A stretch of DNA of 64,000 nt. Origin: Diadophis punctatus similis (Eukaryota; Chordata; Lepidosauria; Squamata; Dipsadidae). The translations under genes were made by a program, and so were the position numbers. Each line of letters opens with the position of its first letter. The first letter of the stretch is position 1. This document shows, piece after piece, positions 23,215 to 35,129 of this stretch. Below the pieces are notes generated by a model. It ran no database searches. It was given only the letters and a program-made list of their open reading frames with translations, and was not told the origin of the DNA. The DNA lies in the NCBI GenBank assembly GCA_023053685.1, contig JALIGW010000029.1:1425501-1489500 (forward strand), given 5' to 3'.

Positions 23215-26200
23215 ATCCCTTGAGGAGGAAGGACTAAAGTGCTTACTCCCACCTGAGGCTGAAGATCAAGCATCCTATTTTGAGTTTTCTTCGTTGACTT
23301 TCTAATTATGTGTAGGCCTTTCCGTCTTCCGCATACCATAAGGCAATGGACAACCTAATCACAAAGAAGTTTGCTGCACTTCTCTTTGGACAACCAGGAA
23401 AGCGACTGCCATAGACAACAATAGAGTCTGGGTTTCACAACATTGTTGAGGCTTTCCTGGATTTTTTTGGAGATACACCCCATGTCCAGTTTAGGATTAG
23501 CAAAAATGAAAGTGATGAAGGCTCTCAAGAGACTTCCCTTCCAACTGCATAGAACTGACTGGGCTCTTCCTTTCTTTCCCCCACCTCTGCAGAGTAAAAA
23601 GCTGGCATAGCCCCCATCTCCTGACAGATATGAATTGTTCCCCAGGAGCAGTTAATTAACTGGGGCAGGAGCGCAACCAGCCTTGGGAGACCAAAAGCCT
23701 CATTAACTTCCAAGCAGAGGGAGGGAAATGGTTGGCTGGAAATGTTGGGGCATTTTTCTTCCAGGACATATGTAAGCAGGGTTAGAATATGCCCTGTTGG
23801 GCAAGGATCCAAGTCTTTGTCCATGACAGCAGAATAGAAGAAGCCCTTGCCCTTGCCTCTCCATTCTGTTTTCCTTACTTGCAACCACACATGGAGAAGA
23901 AATCTCAGGCGTAGAATAAGAGATTCTTGATCTTGAGATTCCCCAAGGAATCCAAGAGAAAGACCACAGAGAAATCCTGGATTGGCTATGAGTTTTGGCT
24001 TACACGTTTTTGGTGCCTTTGAGTCAGTGTTGATTCCTGGCAACTACTGGACTAGTCCCAGAGATTTTCTTGACAACATTTCTGGAAGTGGTTTGCCATT
24101 GAGTGACTGGCTCAGGTCACACAGCTGGCTTTGTGAAACTCACAGTTTCATGGTTTTTATCCTGGTAGTTTAACCACTACTCCAAACAGGGTCTTAAGAA
24201 AGGAATCAGCAAAGAGTGAATCCTTGCTTGAGAACACTAGCCCAGCCCAGAAAGAAGCACAGTCAAGAGCAGAGATGCCAGCAGGCATAGCACCAGGCCT
24301 ATGATTGAGATCAGATTGCTGCCATACATAAAAAAGCTATCTTCCTAATTATATTTAATGAATTGACTTTAAAAGCTCTTATGCTGTTATCTGGGTTAAT
24401 TTAATATTACACACTTAATAAATGTCTGTAATACTGTCAGGGCGTATATGAGTACTAACTAGGCCCAAGAAGCCTCCTTTATGCTACTCTTTCTGCTCCC
24501 TCTTTGAAGGAAGTAGCCCTATGCAGTTGTGTTTACCTGCTCATCTGTTGGGGACAAGAAGCAACCTGAAGCTCTAGCCTGGAGCTGATGTCTCTGCCTT
24601 TCCCATAATTGCCAGAGCTTAAATTGTGCTGTCTTGGGAATACCTACAACTGAGAAAGAATCAGTCAGGCGACAGGAAAACTGGTAAGCTTAGGTTGCCA
24701 CTGAAAAGGTCCCCCGTTTGATTCTCCCTTAAACTCCTCAGGGAGATTTCTCTGAGGAAAAGTATACTTTGTGACTTTCTGCAAGAGGAATAAAACTACT
24801 CTGAAATCTTTGGAGGTCTGTTGAATTATGTTTTAGCTCTGGGGATCGCCTATTTCACCTACAGATAGAATCTGTTTTCTTAACAGAATGGCATCAGACT
24901 CCTTCTGGTTTCCCTGGGAATTCTACTTGGTTTAGGACTTACGGCTTGGGGATTTTCTGGACTGAGTGTTAGTCCACCTAGTTGACAGGTGGACTTGTTT
25001 TGTTTTGTTTTGTTTTGGCCTAAATCAAAAGACAACGACTTAAGTCCCTCTCAATATTGCTGAACTATTACCAGACCCTGGGTCAGACGCTGAGAGTAGT
25101 TATGCAGCTTGCAAGAGACTGTACGTTACCAATCCCGCCCCAAGCCCAGAAAGTAGGAAAAAATTAGAAGTGCACAGTATCTACTTTCTGTCAACTCACT
25201 GTTTTATTTTTACAAGGTGAAAATCCAAGAAGTCCAGATAATGTCTGCATAGGTCCTCTTCTATTCAGAAGAAGTGTTCTTTTGGCCCTAACATGGCTTT
25301 TGAAAGTCCATTGGAAATAGACCAGGTTGCTCCCTGGATCACTTTCTAGCTTGGCAGTTGGGTAGTTTGCTCACTCGCTCACTTACTCCCAGCCGTTTCT
25401 CACCCCTGTCTCTTTCCAGTTGCCAAGAGAGGGCATAGAGCGCCGTTTCTCTTGGCAGATGACTGCCTTCTGGGGTCAAGGCCACAGGCTTTAGGTTACA
25501 GAGACACTGTCATTGTATCTTCTGTTGGGTCACTTTAGTACATGTCAAATGCTAGAAAAGCTGCTTAGGATGGACAACTGATGCTGTTTCTTTCTTAAAA
25601 GAACAATAAAAACACCATTGCTGAGAACAGTAACTACTTGGTCAAAGAGTTGGTACATCTCTTGTCAGTGTGGGGAAACAGTGATGGAAAGCCACTTCCA
25701 GATAAATTGGAAAATGATATCCCTTCACAATACTTCGGGAATTGAAAAAAAGAAAGAAAATACACTGCCAGTGAAGCTAGAGGGCAGTTATTGCCCATTA
25801 AACATCTACCCTTTTTTTAAAACTTCCTTCTCCTTTTTTGCAGCTTGCCATGTCACAATGGCAGGTGCTCAGAGCGTGTCCGAGGGGACTGGCAGTGGCT
25901 CTGTCATATGTGGGATGAGTAATTTTGGGAACTGCCAGAATAAAGGCCATAAAAGATGGTGTGCATTTATTTCAGCCCAACCAGGACTTGAAAGGATTAG
26001 AGCAGACAGAAATGTATTTTCCTTCCAGTCATGTATTTTTGCAGGGAGTAAGGTAGAGTGGAGTAATTTTTTCATCTGAACTGGATCAGATGTAATGCTA
26101 ACCTGTGATTTGAGGATCTGAACAAGCTTTAAAGGGTTTGGGGCTTACACAGACCTGTCTGTTTCTCTTTTCCTCGTGTGTATTGATCCCCTTCTTTGCA

Positions 26201-27377
26201 GAATATTTTAATTTGTCCTTTCAGATTTGAAACCATCATTTGCCTTGGTCCTACAAAGACTGAAAATCGCATTTTGAGTTAGTGGATGAAGGGAAGAAAG
26301 AATATTTGAACCCCTTTGCAACTCATTTCTTACGTAACACCAAACAATTTGCTTAATTGTCTTTTCAAAAGAGAAAATAATGTTAGAGAAATTCCCGTGG
26401 ACCCGTGTGGTATTTTTGCAGTTACTTAATTGTGAGGTGACCAAGGAGTGTGTGTGAGCGTTCATTCCACAAATCTCTCCTTTACCTTCTTGCGTTTCCC
26501 CCATTTCAGCTAAATCCCAAGGGAACACAGCAGACAGAATTCCTCCACTGGTTTTTTTTTTTTTTATAGCAATAATACTGTCACGGCTAAAGAGGGAGTC
26601 TTGCCCTTGAGAAATTTATAGGAGTTTTGAGAGAAGTGAAGCATTTTGAAAGGACAGTGGTTTCCAGCTGTAATTCGGACCAATTAATAGCATTAGATTA
26701 GTCATAATGAAACACTAGCTATAAGTTAAGCCTGCTGTGTTTCTCTGCGATTCGGGTAATCATTTATTATCTTTTATAATTCTGTAACATTATTCCACAA
26801 TGCTGTTGGAATGTAAAATAGAGGTTGACAACCTCAGCCTAATTTCAAAGCAAGTGACCAAACCTCTGGCAAGAATAATCTGTTCTGTCTCAAGAAGCTG
26901 GTATGACTCGGAGGCGGGTAGAAAAAGAAACATGATTAGGAAAAGAAACAACAACAAGAGGAAATTGCTATCCACTCTGGACCTATCCTCCATTGCTTTG
27001 AGTCAACCACTGCATCCAAGAGAAGATGAGCTTGGTAGAAAAGTAAGTCTACATCCCTGGTTTAAAGAGTGAGCATCAAATCAATGTCAGACACATATGG
27101 AATCTATACCTCATGGTGGTCTTATTATAAGAAGTGATGATCATATGAGACAAGTCTCCATAGTTTGTTTCCCTTAAGTGCTGAGTGATTAATAGCATTG
27201 TAAGATAAAACAAATTATTTTCATTCTGTTGCTGTACTGTAAAAACATGCAGTGGGATATACACATACCGTGATTCTGGGAAGTAAGCTTGCAACAACTG
27301 GGTGGTGTTGGCTTTAAAATGCTGTATGTCATGTGTGAGATCTTAGGGGAGAACTGTTAATGTTCATGGTCTTGTGA
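23215..27377. other. Presumed ASIC4 intron; one SINE, otherwise nothing recognised
   Basis: Apart from the SINE at 24009-24185 and a (GTTTT)n run at 24995-25016, nothing is identifiable. ORFs such as 23525-24043 minus and 25618-26079 plus lack known domains and are probably chance frames. Confidence 0.45.
24009..24185 (-). mobile_element. Old tRNA-derived, MIR/CORE-like SINE
   Basis: It has words typical of a common squamate SINE read in reverse: GTGCCTTTGAGTCAGTGTTGA, GTGGTTTGCCATTGAGTGAC, GGTCACACAGCTGGCTTTGTG and TTTAACCACTACTCCAAAC. The right end would be the tRNA-like head on the minus strand. Part of the same family occurs at 28693-28803. It is degraded; family naming is from memory. 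Confidence 0.6.
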
Positions 27378-27385
27378 GTGGGGAA

Positions 27386-27770
27386 CAGGGGTGGGTTCCT
27401 CCCGGTTCGGACCAGATCGCCCAAACCGTTAGCGACCTGCTGGTGATGCGATGATGGCGTCACGGATCCGGTTCGGTCGGTGCCGGTCCGTGGGCGCCGC
27501 CATGTTTGTTTCTGAATTTTTGGTGAATTTTTCCGTGTTTGGATGGCTTCTCCTCTTCCACGGCTTGAAAAAGAGCCCTCCTGCCCGCCCACAAGTTAAT
27601 TCTCACCTTTATTTCTTCGCCCGAAGCACAGCTGATCAGCTCCTCAGCTGTGTTTCGGGCTGAATCCTGCTACTGAGCATGCACGGAAGTGAAATTGCAT
27701 GGGGGGGAACACACGTGCGCAAAATGTCGCGATGCGAACCGGTGGCGAAGGTAAGTGGAACCCACCCCTG
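27386..27770. mobile_element. hAT-type MITE, 385 bp
   Basis: Target duplication GTGGGGAA at 27378-27385 and 27771-27778. The termini are CAGGGGTGGGTTCC and the complement of GGAACCCACCCCTG, an exact 14-bp inverted repeat. Inside are CCGGTTCGGTCGGTGCCGG and a YY1-like GCCGCCATGTT at 27496-27506, which makes the ORFs here meaningless. The sharp termini suggest a young insertion. Confidence 0.9.
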
Positions 27771-27900
27771 GTGGGGAATGATTCATGACTTTTGTGTAAT
27801 TTCCTCATTAACCCAAGACTAATTAACTAAAGTTTGTTTAATTGTGCATGATTAAAAGATTGGTGCAGATTACTCTGCCCTGCCCTGCCCTACCATACTA

Positions 27901-28564
27901 TACATAGTCCTTGGATTACAACAGTTCACTTAGTGACCACTCAGTTACAATGACACTGAAAAAAGTAACTTTTGATCATTTTTCATACTTCTGACCATTG
28001 CAGCATTCCCATGGTTGTATGATCAAAATTCAGATGCTTGGCAACTATTCATATTTATGACGATTGCACTGTCCTGAGATCATACGATCCCCTTTTGTAA
28101 CCTTCTAACAAGCAAAGTCTATGGAGAAGCCGGATTCATTTAACAACCATGTTACTAACTTAACAACCGCAGGGATTCACTTAACTGTGGCAGGAACGGT
28201 CATAAAATGGGGCAAAACTCGCTTCTCTGTGGGAGCTCCAGCTCTCTGGAACCAACTCCCCCCAGAGATCCGAACCATTCCCACCTTGCTGGCCTTCCAG
28301 AAAGCCATTAAGACATGGCTCTTCCTGCAGGCGGGATGATTGAGATTGTTGTTTGTGTTGTTTTTATCCTTTTAATCACTATCTTATTATTGTTGTTGTT
28401 TTTATAGTATTTTTTATTGTCTACAGCTGTTCTTATATATGTTGTACGCCGCCCTGAGTCCCCAGGGAGTAGGGCGGCCTATAAGAATCGCAAATTAAAT
28501 TAACAAATGTCTCACTTAGTAATAGAAATTTTGGGCTCAATTGTGGTCGTTGAGGACTACCTGT
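27901..28564. mobile_element. TA-target non-autonomous DNA transposon, split by an L2 3' end
   Basis: The left part (27901-28218) and right part (28500-28564) join as one repeat. The left end is TACATAGTCCTTGGATTACAACAG; the right end is its imperfect inverse GTCGTTGAGGACTACCTGTA. Characteristic words are GACCATTGCAGCATTCCCATGG, TTCAGATGCTTGGCAAC and CTTAACAACC. It has no transposase frame. Terminal TA suggests the Tc1/mariner type. Confidence 0.65.
28219..28499 (+). mobile_element. L2-clade LINE 3' end inserted in a DNA transposon
   Basis: It has the final ~40 codons of the L2 ORF (L-W-N-Q-L-P-P-E-I-R-T-I-P-T-L-L-A-F), then the 3'UTR with TTGTACGCCGCCCTGAGTCC and GGGAGTAGGGCGGCC, and a short AAATTAAATTAA tail. 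It lies within the repeat at 27901-28564, so the L2 insertion is the younger event. Confidence 0.85.
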
Positions 28565-28635
28565 ATACTAATACTGTACTAATGTTTTTTGCATTTGCAC
28601 TTCTTTTGCACTTACCTTCTTTTGCACTTCCGGCC

Positions 28636-28692
28636 TGAGCAGGGGGTTGGACTTGAACACCTCCAGGGTCCCTTCCAACTCTGTTATTCTAT
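28636..28692 (+). mobile_element. CR1 3' tail
   Basis: GAGCAGGGGGTTGGACTTGAAC, CACCTCCAGGGTCCCTTCCAA and CTGTTATTCTATTCC match the CR1 3' end at 10680-10745. Confidence 0.75.
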
Positions 28693-28803
28693 TCCTTCCT
28701 AGGGCTGACTGGCCCAAGGCCATCCAGCTGGCTTTGTGCCTAAGGCAGGAGACCCATGGTCTCTTGATTTCTAGCCCAGTGCTTTAACCATTATATCAAA
28801 CTG
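28693..28803 (-). mobile_element. MIR/CORE-like SINE fragment
   Basis: CTTCCTAGGGCTGACTGGCCC, CAGCTGGCTTTGTGCC and GCTTTAACCATTATATCAAAC match the SINE at 24009-24185 in the same orientation. It abuts the CR1 tail at 28692. Confidence 0.6.
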
Positions 28804-30280
28804 CTTCAAATAACATATTAAAGCATCCCAAATAAGTTACCTAGAATCTATTGGAAGGAGGCAGTAGGCACGCATTATTGGTGACTAGGAAATGGACTGA
28901 AAATCAGTTGCCAAATATGCCAGTTACCAATAAGCAACTTCATAGTGGGAAAGTTACCTTTTATCTTCTCTCTGGCCAAGGGATCTTGTGCCAGTAACTC
29001 AAATAATAAAAGTGCAAGTTAATAACCCTTTAAATGTTAGCTTTTGATGATCTTTTTAATTATTTGGATATGTATGTATGTACGTACGTATGTACGTACG
29101 TATGTATGTATCACTCTTCTTTTAATGAATATACTTCTTTTAAAGAAAACTGTATGATGGCCATAAAATCTCACATAAAATTCTCACAGAAGCAGAGAGA
29201 ATGCAGAAGAAACTGGGAACAGGAAAGTGTCCCCAAGTCTTACCTGATTCAGAGGAGAATGAATAGTGTGTATGTCATCTCGGAGAATGGGGAGATGTTC
29301 ATTGAGAAATGTCATTGAGTCATTGAGAAATGTTTTCTGAGAGTGTATCTGTATCACACAGAATTGGTGCCAAATATTCCCAGCTGCCAACTGTGGGCTG
29401 AATTTTTGGATCTGGGGCTTCCATTCTTTCAGGATGGAATTTGATGCAAGGTATCACAACTTGTAAACACATAGGAGGCAAGCACTGTCTCTGGACTAGA
29501 GGGTTCCCCAAATCTCTGGAACTGAGTGTGTGGCAGTGTATCTCCTGTTAAGCACTCCACACAGCATTGTGTGCAGAACAGAAGGTTTACAGAGCTGCAC
29601 TAAATGACGCAAATGATTTGAGGGCCGTAAAGAGGGACGGTTTTATGTCACACGACTCTATAAAGCACGGCTGTTCTGCCATTGATGAGATATTGGGCTT
29701 TATTTATAGAAGGCCATGATTGTGCTAGAGGCCGGCGTACTCTGAACACCAGCCAGAGCCTGGGGATAAGAGGGTAATTCATTTCCATGCAGCTGCTGTC
29801 TTCATTTTCACACATTAAAGGGGAAAAATTAACAAGTTTGCAGGCAGTCAGGTGGAAAAAACAATAATTGTTTAAAATTGTGTTCCCTCCCCCATTCTGA
29901 AACACAAATTGCTGGAGTCTTCCAACATACGCGCAACGTGCAGCACCAAGATAGCAAAAGGCCAAAAGGTCATGCCACAACCTACCATAGCCAGCTAGTC
30001 TATATTCTTCTCTCTTCTTTTTTTTTTAATTCAGGTTGTGTAGAGGTTTGGTGCTTTGGCAGCTCATGGTAAAGACATGTGCAAAGGAGAGCATTATTGA
30101 ATGCACATTGTGCAGAATCAGGGAATCTCATTTGCAAGCCACAGAATCATGTCATATTACCCAGTATTAGGGAAATAAAGATTCAGTAGCATACATTTCA
30201 CCCTTCAAACTCTGTTCAAGAAAACCATTTTCAGGATCAGACTAATGCTTTCTGCGCCTCGTGGCCTTCAGACAGAGGGA
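28804..30280. other. Presumed ASIC4 intron; tetranucleotide repeat only
   Basis: A (TATG/TACG)n tract at 29069-29112 is the only clear feature. Confidence 0.5.
29069..29112. repeat. (ATGT/ACGT)n microsatellite
   Basis: Alternating TATGTATG and TACGTACG units. CpG-containing units are retained between TATG units. Confidence 0.85.
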
Positions 30281-30550
30281 CAATTTTTCCCTACCGGTTC
30301 TGTGGGTGTGGCTTGGTGGGCGTGGCAGGGGAAGGATACTGCAAAATCTCCATTCCCACCCCACTCCAGGGGAAGGATACTGCAAAATCCCCATTCCCTC
30401 CCCACTCCTGGGGGAAGAATATTGCAAAATCTCCATTCCCATCCCACTCTGGGGCCAGCCAGAGGTGGTATTTGCCGGTTCTCCGAACTACTCAAAATTT
30501 CTACTACCGGTTCTCCAGAACCTGTCAGAACCTGTTGAATTTCACCCCTG
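30281..30550 (-). mobile_element. hAT-type MITE of the GGTTCTCCGAACTACTC family, with internal tandem units
   Basis: The right end reads GTTGAATTTCACCCCTG. The body carries GTGGGCGTGGCAGGGGAAGG, a tandem of three or four units built on GGATACTGCAAAATC with CATTCCC and CCACTCC (about 30331-30450), and TTGCCGGTTCTCCGAACTAC. The left terminus and target duplication could not be found, so that end is probably damaged. Related elements are at 56227-56428, 57926-58370 and 61461-61757. Confidence 0.7.
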
Positions 30551-30730
30551 GATCCTTGCCTGTGATGTTTTCTTTGGGAAATATAATTATGTATAAATAT
30601 TAAAAACTATCATCTACTCTCATCTCAAGGAACAGAACAGTTTCTATAAATGTAATTAAATTGATCAGCCTCACCTATATTTTACATTTCTCTTATTTTC
30701 TGCTAGGCTATCAGAGATTTTATAGAAGTA

Positions 30731-31083
30731 AAAAGGTAAAGAGGTAAAGGTTCCCCCGCACATGCGTGCTAGTCGTTTCCAGCTCTAGGGGCGGTGCTCA
30801 TCTCCATTTCTAAGCCAAAGAGTCAGCGCTGTCCGAAGACATCTCTCTGTCATGTGGTCGGCATGACTAAAGCCAAAGGTGCACAGAGCGCTGTTACCTT
30901 CCTACCAAAGTGGTCTCTATTTTTCTATTTGCATTTTTACATGCTTTTGGACTGCTAGGTTGGCAGAAGCTGGGACAAGTAACGGGAGCTCACTTCGTTA
31001 CGCGGCGCTAGGGATTCGAACCGCTGAACTGCCGACCTTCTAATCGACAAGCTCAGCGTCTTAGCCACTGAGCCACCGCATCC
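30731..31083 (-). mobile_element. Sauria SINE (tRNA-derived head, BovB-like tail)
   Basis: On the minus strand it has the tRNA-like head (GTGGCTCAGTGGCTAAGACG, box B GGTTCGAATCCC), the core GAGCTCCCGTTACTTGTCCC and CAGCTTCTGCCAACCTAGCAG, and the 3' end in CTTTACC units. It is flanked by ATTTTATAGAAGTA (30717-30730) and ATTTTATATAAGTA (31084-31097), a 14-bp target duplication with one mismatch. Sauria SINEs are confined to squamates and are mobilised by BovB-type LINEs. Confidence 0.92.
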
Positions 31084-31097
31084 ATTTTATATAAGTA

Positions 31098-31727
31098 GCA
31101 TCATTTGAATGCTTCGCCTATTCACCGTCATGTTATCCTTTTACATACGAGGTATCATGAACCGTATGTACTGTACCTATAAAACACATAGACTTTATAT
31201 CTATGATAATAAATATTGATATCCTGCTTTTCAATAATGGTATACTCAGCATTCCCAGGCATTGATCACCAACTCAAGATTCACTTATGTGATCACATTG
31301 CATCCCTTCAAATAATTCCATTATGGAACTATCATCTACATGTATTCGCTTATTATTTGATATCCACTTTTTCTTTAAGGAATTCAGAATGTCATAGGGT
31401 GCTCACTTCACAAAATGTCAATATTTGATCAATGGTCAGTTGTCTGATACTCCCATTTTCCCCTTCAGTGCAAAATAGGTTTGGATTTAAGCTTGTAACA
31501 TTAACTAGACTTAATTTAATAGCAAAGGAGACTCTGAGCATCTCAGTTGGTTTCTATCTCTGCATTAGCCCCTCCCTCAGTCCGGCGATTCATTGACCCA
31601 TCTACTCTGTTAGTTGAAATGCTGCATAGACACTACTTCCAAGACAACTAGATGGGATGAAAGGGGAGTTATCCATCTCAGTTACTGTAGTTATTAGTAG
31701 ATTTATTTTTACCCAGCTTTATTCAGG
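31098..31727. other. Presumed ASIC4 intron; nothing recognised
   Basis: AT-rich sequence with no coding or repeat signal that I could support. Confidence 0.5.
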
Positions 31728-31735
31728 CCATGGTC

Positions 31736-32255
31736 CAGTGGTGGGTTCCTACCAGTGCTGTCCACTCTATAGCACCGGTAGCGGCCCGCTGGTGACGTCA
31801 CAGTACCGGTGCGGTCGGTCGCCGGTGCCTGGATGCCGCCATTAAAAAAAATGTTTTTAAACTTTTTTTAAAAAGTTCTGCGCATTCCCAGAAGCCGAGC
31901 TTCCGGCACTGCGCATGCGCTGCCTTCCTACCCCACAGTGAGTCCAAGCAGGGGAGGATGGCTGAGGGAGCGCGTGAGACACTGAAAGAATGGGCAGCAG
32001 GACCTATCTCAGTTCCCCTTCCTTCAGCAGTCTGAGAAGCCACGAACGCACGGTGATGATCCTAGGCATTTTCACACGTTTGAGGCTTCTCGAGCTGCTG
32101 AGGAGAGGGGGAATGGGCGGCAGGACCTATCTCAGTTCCCCTCCCTTCAGCAGTCTGAGAAGCCACGCCCACCCAGTCACATGGCTGGCAAGCCACATCC
32201 ACAAAATAAGCCACGCCCACAGAGTGGTAGTAAAAAAATTAGGAACCCGCCCCTG
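31736..32255. mobile_element. hAT-type MITE, 520 bp
   Basis: Target duplication CCATGGTC at 31728-31735 and 32256-32263. The ends are CAGTGGTGGGTTCCT and the complement of AGGAACCCGCCCCTG. It contains a direct repeat of AGGACCTATCTCAGTTCCCC (starting about 31999 and 32120), GCCGCCATTAA at 31835-31845 and TGCGCATGCGCT at 31910-31921. There is no transposase. Confidence 0.9.
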
Positions 32256-32263
32256 CCATGGTC

Positions 32264-33058
32264 CCATCTGCAACCACTCCCCATCTAGAAGTGGTTGCCT
32301 CACACGTGAAAGGATTCTGAGGAACGTTTGCACTGCTTCTGTCGTCACCCAAAATCAGAACATTTTTTTAATGTATTACCTGACTTCTGGGGATGACTTG
32401 CATCAGTTTTACCTGGGATACAGGTTTCTTTAAAAGAAATACATGAGAAATGTGTTCGTAGGATTATTTTTTGAAGAGCGAAACAAGTTTTAAAATTTAA
32501 TGAATGAAAATATCCTGTCTTTCTATTTCAATTAAGACTGCAGCTCTTTGTAACCCCCCACCCTTTCTTTTGGTGTTATAAAAGCATATAACAACCAATC
32601 AAAAATAGGAAGATTAGATCTTACTGCGTACTTCCATTGGGAAATGTGAAAATTCTTAGGTGGAATCTTTAGGGGCTATGATGAAAAAGTAAGGAGAGCT
32701 GTAGTTCCTATCACCTTGGCAATTATACGCAATGAGGAGAAGGGTAGGATGGCTTCATGTGGAAGAGGGCATTCCAAGAGAGAATTATTCTGACCTTCGC
32801 ACAATTCTCACTGACCCAGATATCACATTATCCTTTGAGTTCTCTGATGGCAGCAGGAACCTTCTTGAGAGAATTTGACAACAGAAGATGGAAGGAGAGA
32901 TTTAAACCTGATCCCAGAATGTTAATGACAAAAACAAAAGGGTCTAAATTTGTCAATTGTCATATTTTGTACTTTAATCCTCCTCCTTCCCCCCTCCCCA
33001 CCCCTCCTCAAATGACCCTAAAATAATTGTGGGTCTAAAACCCCAAATGGCATGGCTT
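32264..33058. other. Presumed ASIC4 intron; nothing recognised
   Basis: Flank of the DIRS insertion. It is C-rich near 32978-33008 and has no supported gene. Confidence 0.5.
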
Positions 33059-33174
33059 TTCTCCATAGTGGGTGAAACTATCATCCAGGATGGGTTGACC
33101 TCGTCCAATCAGCTTGAGGACTGAGTCTGTTAATTTTGAATTTGGGGCTCCGCCTTGCCTGGTATCCCCAGTTA
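33059..33174 (+). repeat. Left inverted terminal repeat of DIRS copy A
   Basis: From GTGAAACTATCATCCAGG to GGTATCCCCAGTTA it is the reverse complement of 40555-40658 with very few differences. The outermost part TTCTCCATAGTGGG instead complements the internal region at 40302-40313. Confidence 0.88.
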
Positions 33175-33896
33175 TGACTTCGTCCTCAGACTGGACGGAT
33201 GTGGCTTGGTCATCTCCATTCCTGTCAGCGTTTTTCTGGGTCAGCGTTCTACAGAACCTTGCATCGTGAGTTTTGTCATTTCCCCGGCTCCTCAACTGTC
33301 ATCGGAGGGCCGGGTGGATTGCAGCTACAAGCATTGGCTCATGCTGCCGCAGCGGTTACCTGTGCTGCAGGAGGCATTGAGATATATATAAGACCCTGTC
33401 TTCGGTCTGCCTCAGAACTGGAGGTTTTCCCTTCGACCCTCCTCAGCACCTGTAAGGGGCTTCAGCTCTGTCCATCTTTGGGCAACACGGCATTGGCCTG
33501 GGGAGCTTCTGTGCTTCCCCTTCCCTTGGACAATTATCAAACACCAAGTGGGAGGGCTCCGGCGCTGAAAAGAGGCTGTGATTGGGACAGTTTAACTAGT
33601 AACCAGTGCAGTTGCTGGACCATCTCGGCTGGCGACCTGGACACCTTCTCGGGCTCCGTTTCCCCGTTGCTGCCATTTTTTTGCTGTTTCTCTGACCGCC
33701 CGTGATGAATCTGTTGCTGGAGTCTTGCACTCGTGCGACGCGGGTGGTCAACTGCAAAGAGCCGTGCCAACTATCAGCTGGGTCCTCAGAACAGTGATCA
33801 ATCAGCAAGCCTCTCCCCACCAGTATTAGCTTCTGAGGCTCATCTTGAGGCACTTCAGAGCCGCGTCGAGGCGCGTCACCTCCCCGACAGCTCCCA

Positions 33897-33960
33897 GCAT
33901 TGCTGGTGGCCATTTTGAACCAACGGCCCTTGTTGGTGGCCATTTTGAACCAACGGCCAT
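33897..33960 (+). repeat. Tandem 30-bp duplication in the DIRS leader
   Basis: The unit containing GGTGGCCATTTTGAACCAAC is present twice, at about 33904 and 33934, followed by TGCCGCCATTTTGCAGC. It resembles short leader repeats and has no coding meaning. Confidence 0.75.
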
Positions 33961-34129
33961 TGTTCCACTTACTGTGCCGCCATTTTGCAGCTCAGTGGTC
34001 ATTTTGTTCTAAGGATTTGGGCCTTGTCTGTTGGGCGGAGTCAATCCCAGGGCACGAATCACTTGCACATCTAATCTCCATACTACATTGGCTCCCTAAT
34101 TTCTCTGGCAAAGCCAGGAGATAGCTCTC

Positions 34130-35090
34130 TGCCATGTCGGAGCCACCTCATCTCAATCATCTAGGTCTGGCAAGCGACATTCCAAATCGGTGCCTCAACC
34201 TGTGGGAGAGCCCCAGCCCTCCACCTCCAGGGCAACCGATCCAACTGGATATGAGCGGTCCAATAGGTCGGCTAGGTCCAAGGCCGCAGAAAGGGATGAG
34301 CACAGATGGTATAAAGCCTTTCAAAAACTTCCCTGGCTAGGGCAGAATCCCTAGTTGGTTGGTTCCAGCCCCTCAACTCTTCGTTGACATGGTCCAGTAC
34401 CAATGGACAGCTCCTGCCTCAAGGCCCTCCACCTGTGCCACCGATCATCATTACTTCAATGTGGCGACGTCCCTCTCACAAATCCTGCCAGTCCCCTCCG
34501 TGGACTCCCCAGTGACGGCCTTGTATTCATCCACCACTATGCCAGGGGACTCGGAAGAGCTTCTTTGCCCAGAAGATAGACGCTCAGAACAGGCGCTCCA
34601 GAAAGTCCATCAGGTGGCCACCTGGGCGGTCAGGGCATTGGCTACTGCGTCTTTCTTCAATTGCTCTTCTTTGATTTGGCTCCGTCAGCTACAGGAGCAC
34701 ATCCCTTCATTCAACCTGAGGGCGCAACAAGACATTACCAAATTGATTGCAGCGACTCAATTTTCGGTGGACGCCACTTTGCAAGCATCAAAATTTGCAT
34801 CAAAGACCATAGCAACATCCATGGTGATCAGACGGATGCAGTGGATGTGGCAATGGCAGACGGACACACACCACAAATGGCAGCTGGCGTCCGCGCCCTT
34901 CAAGGGCCAGCATCTGTTCAGGGAAGCCCTGGACCTGGTTTTGGTCAAGTGCAGGGACCGAAAGAAGATCCTTCCCTCCTTTTCTCATAAAGGAGGTTTA
35001 AGATCAGCCCCCTACTCCTGGCTGCCCTTTCAAGGGTCCGACCAGCCGTCATCTACCCCCCAGATACCAAGGTCAGTATGGCTATAGGCC
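34130..35090 (+). pseudogene. DIRS gag-like region
   Basis: It comprises two frames. The first covers about 34166-34351 with a basic, Ser/Arg-rich stretch (S-G-K-R-H-S-K-S, then A-R-S-K-A-A-E-R-D-E-H-R-W-Y-K-A-F) ending at a TAG. The second is 34359-35087 (242 codons), with helices around Q-V-A-T-W-A-V-R-A-L-A-T-A and the Gag-like stretch R-R-M-Q-W-M-W-Q-W ... F-K-G-Q-H-L-F-R-E-A-L-D. The small-domain pattern ending in F-x-G-x-x-L-F is seen in other DIRS first ORFs. The likely role is a nucleic-acid-binding structural protein. It is broken by at least one stop and one frame change. Confidence 0.6.
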
Positions 35091-35129
35091 ACACCAATAT
35101 CAGGATAGGCCCAGTCATGGGAGGCAGTT

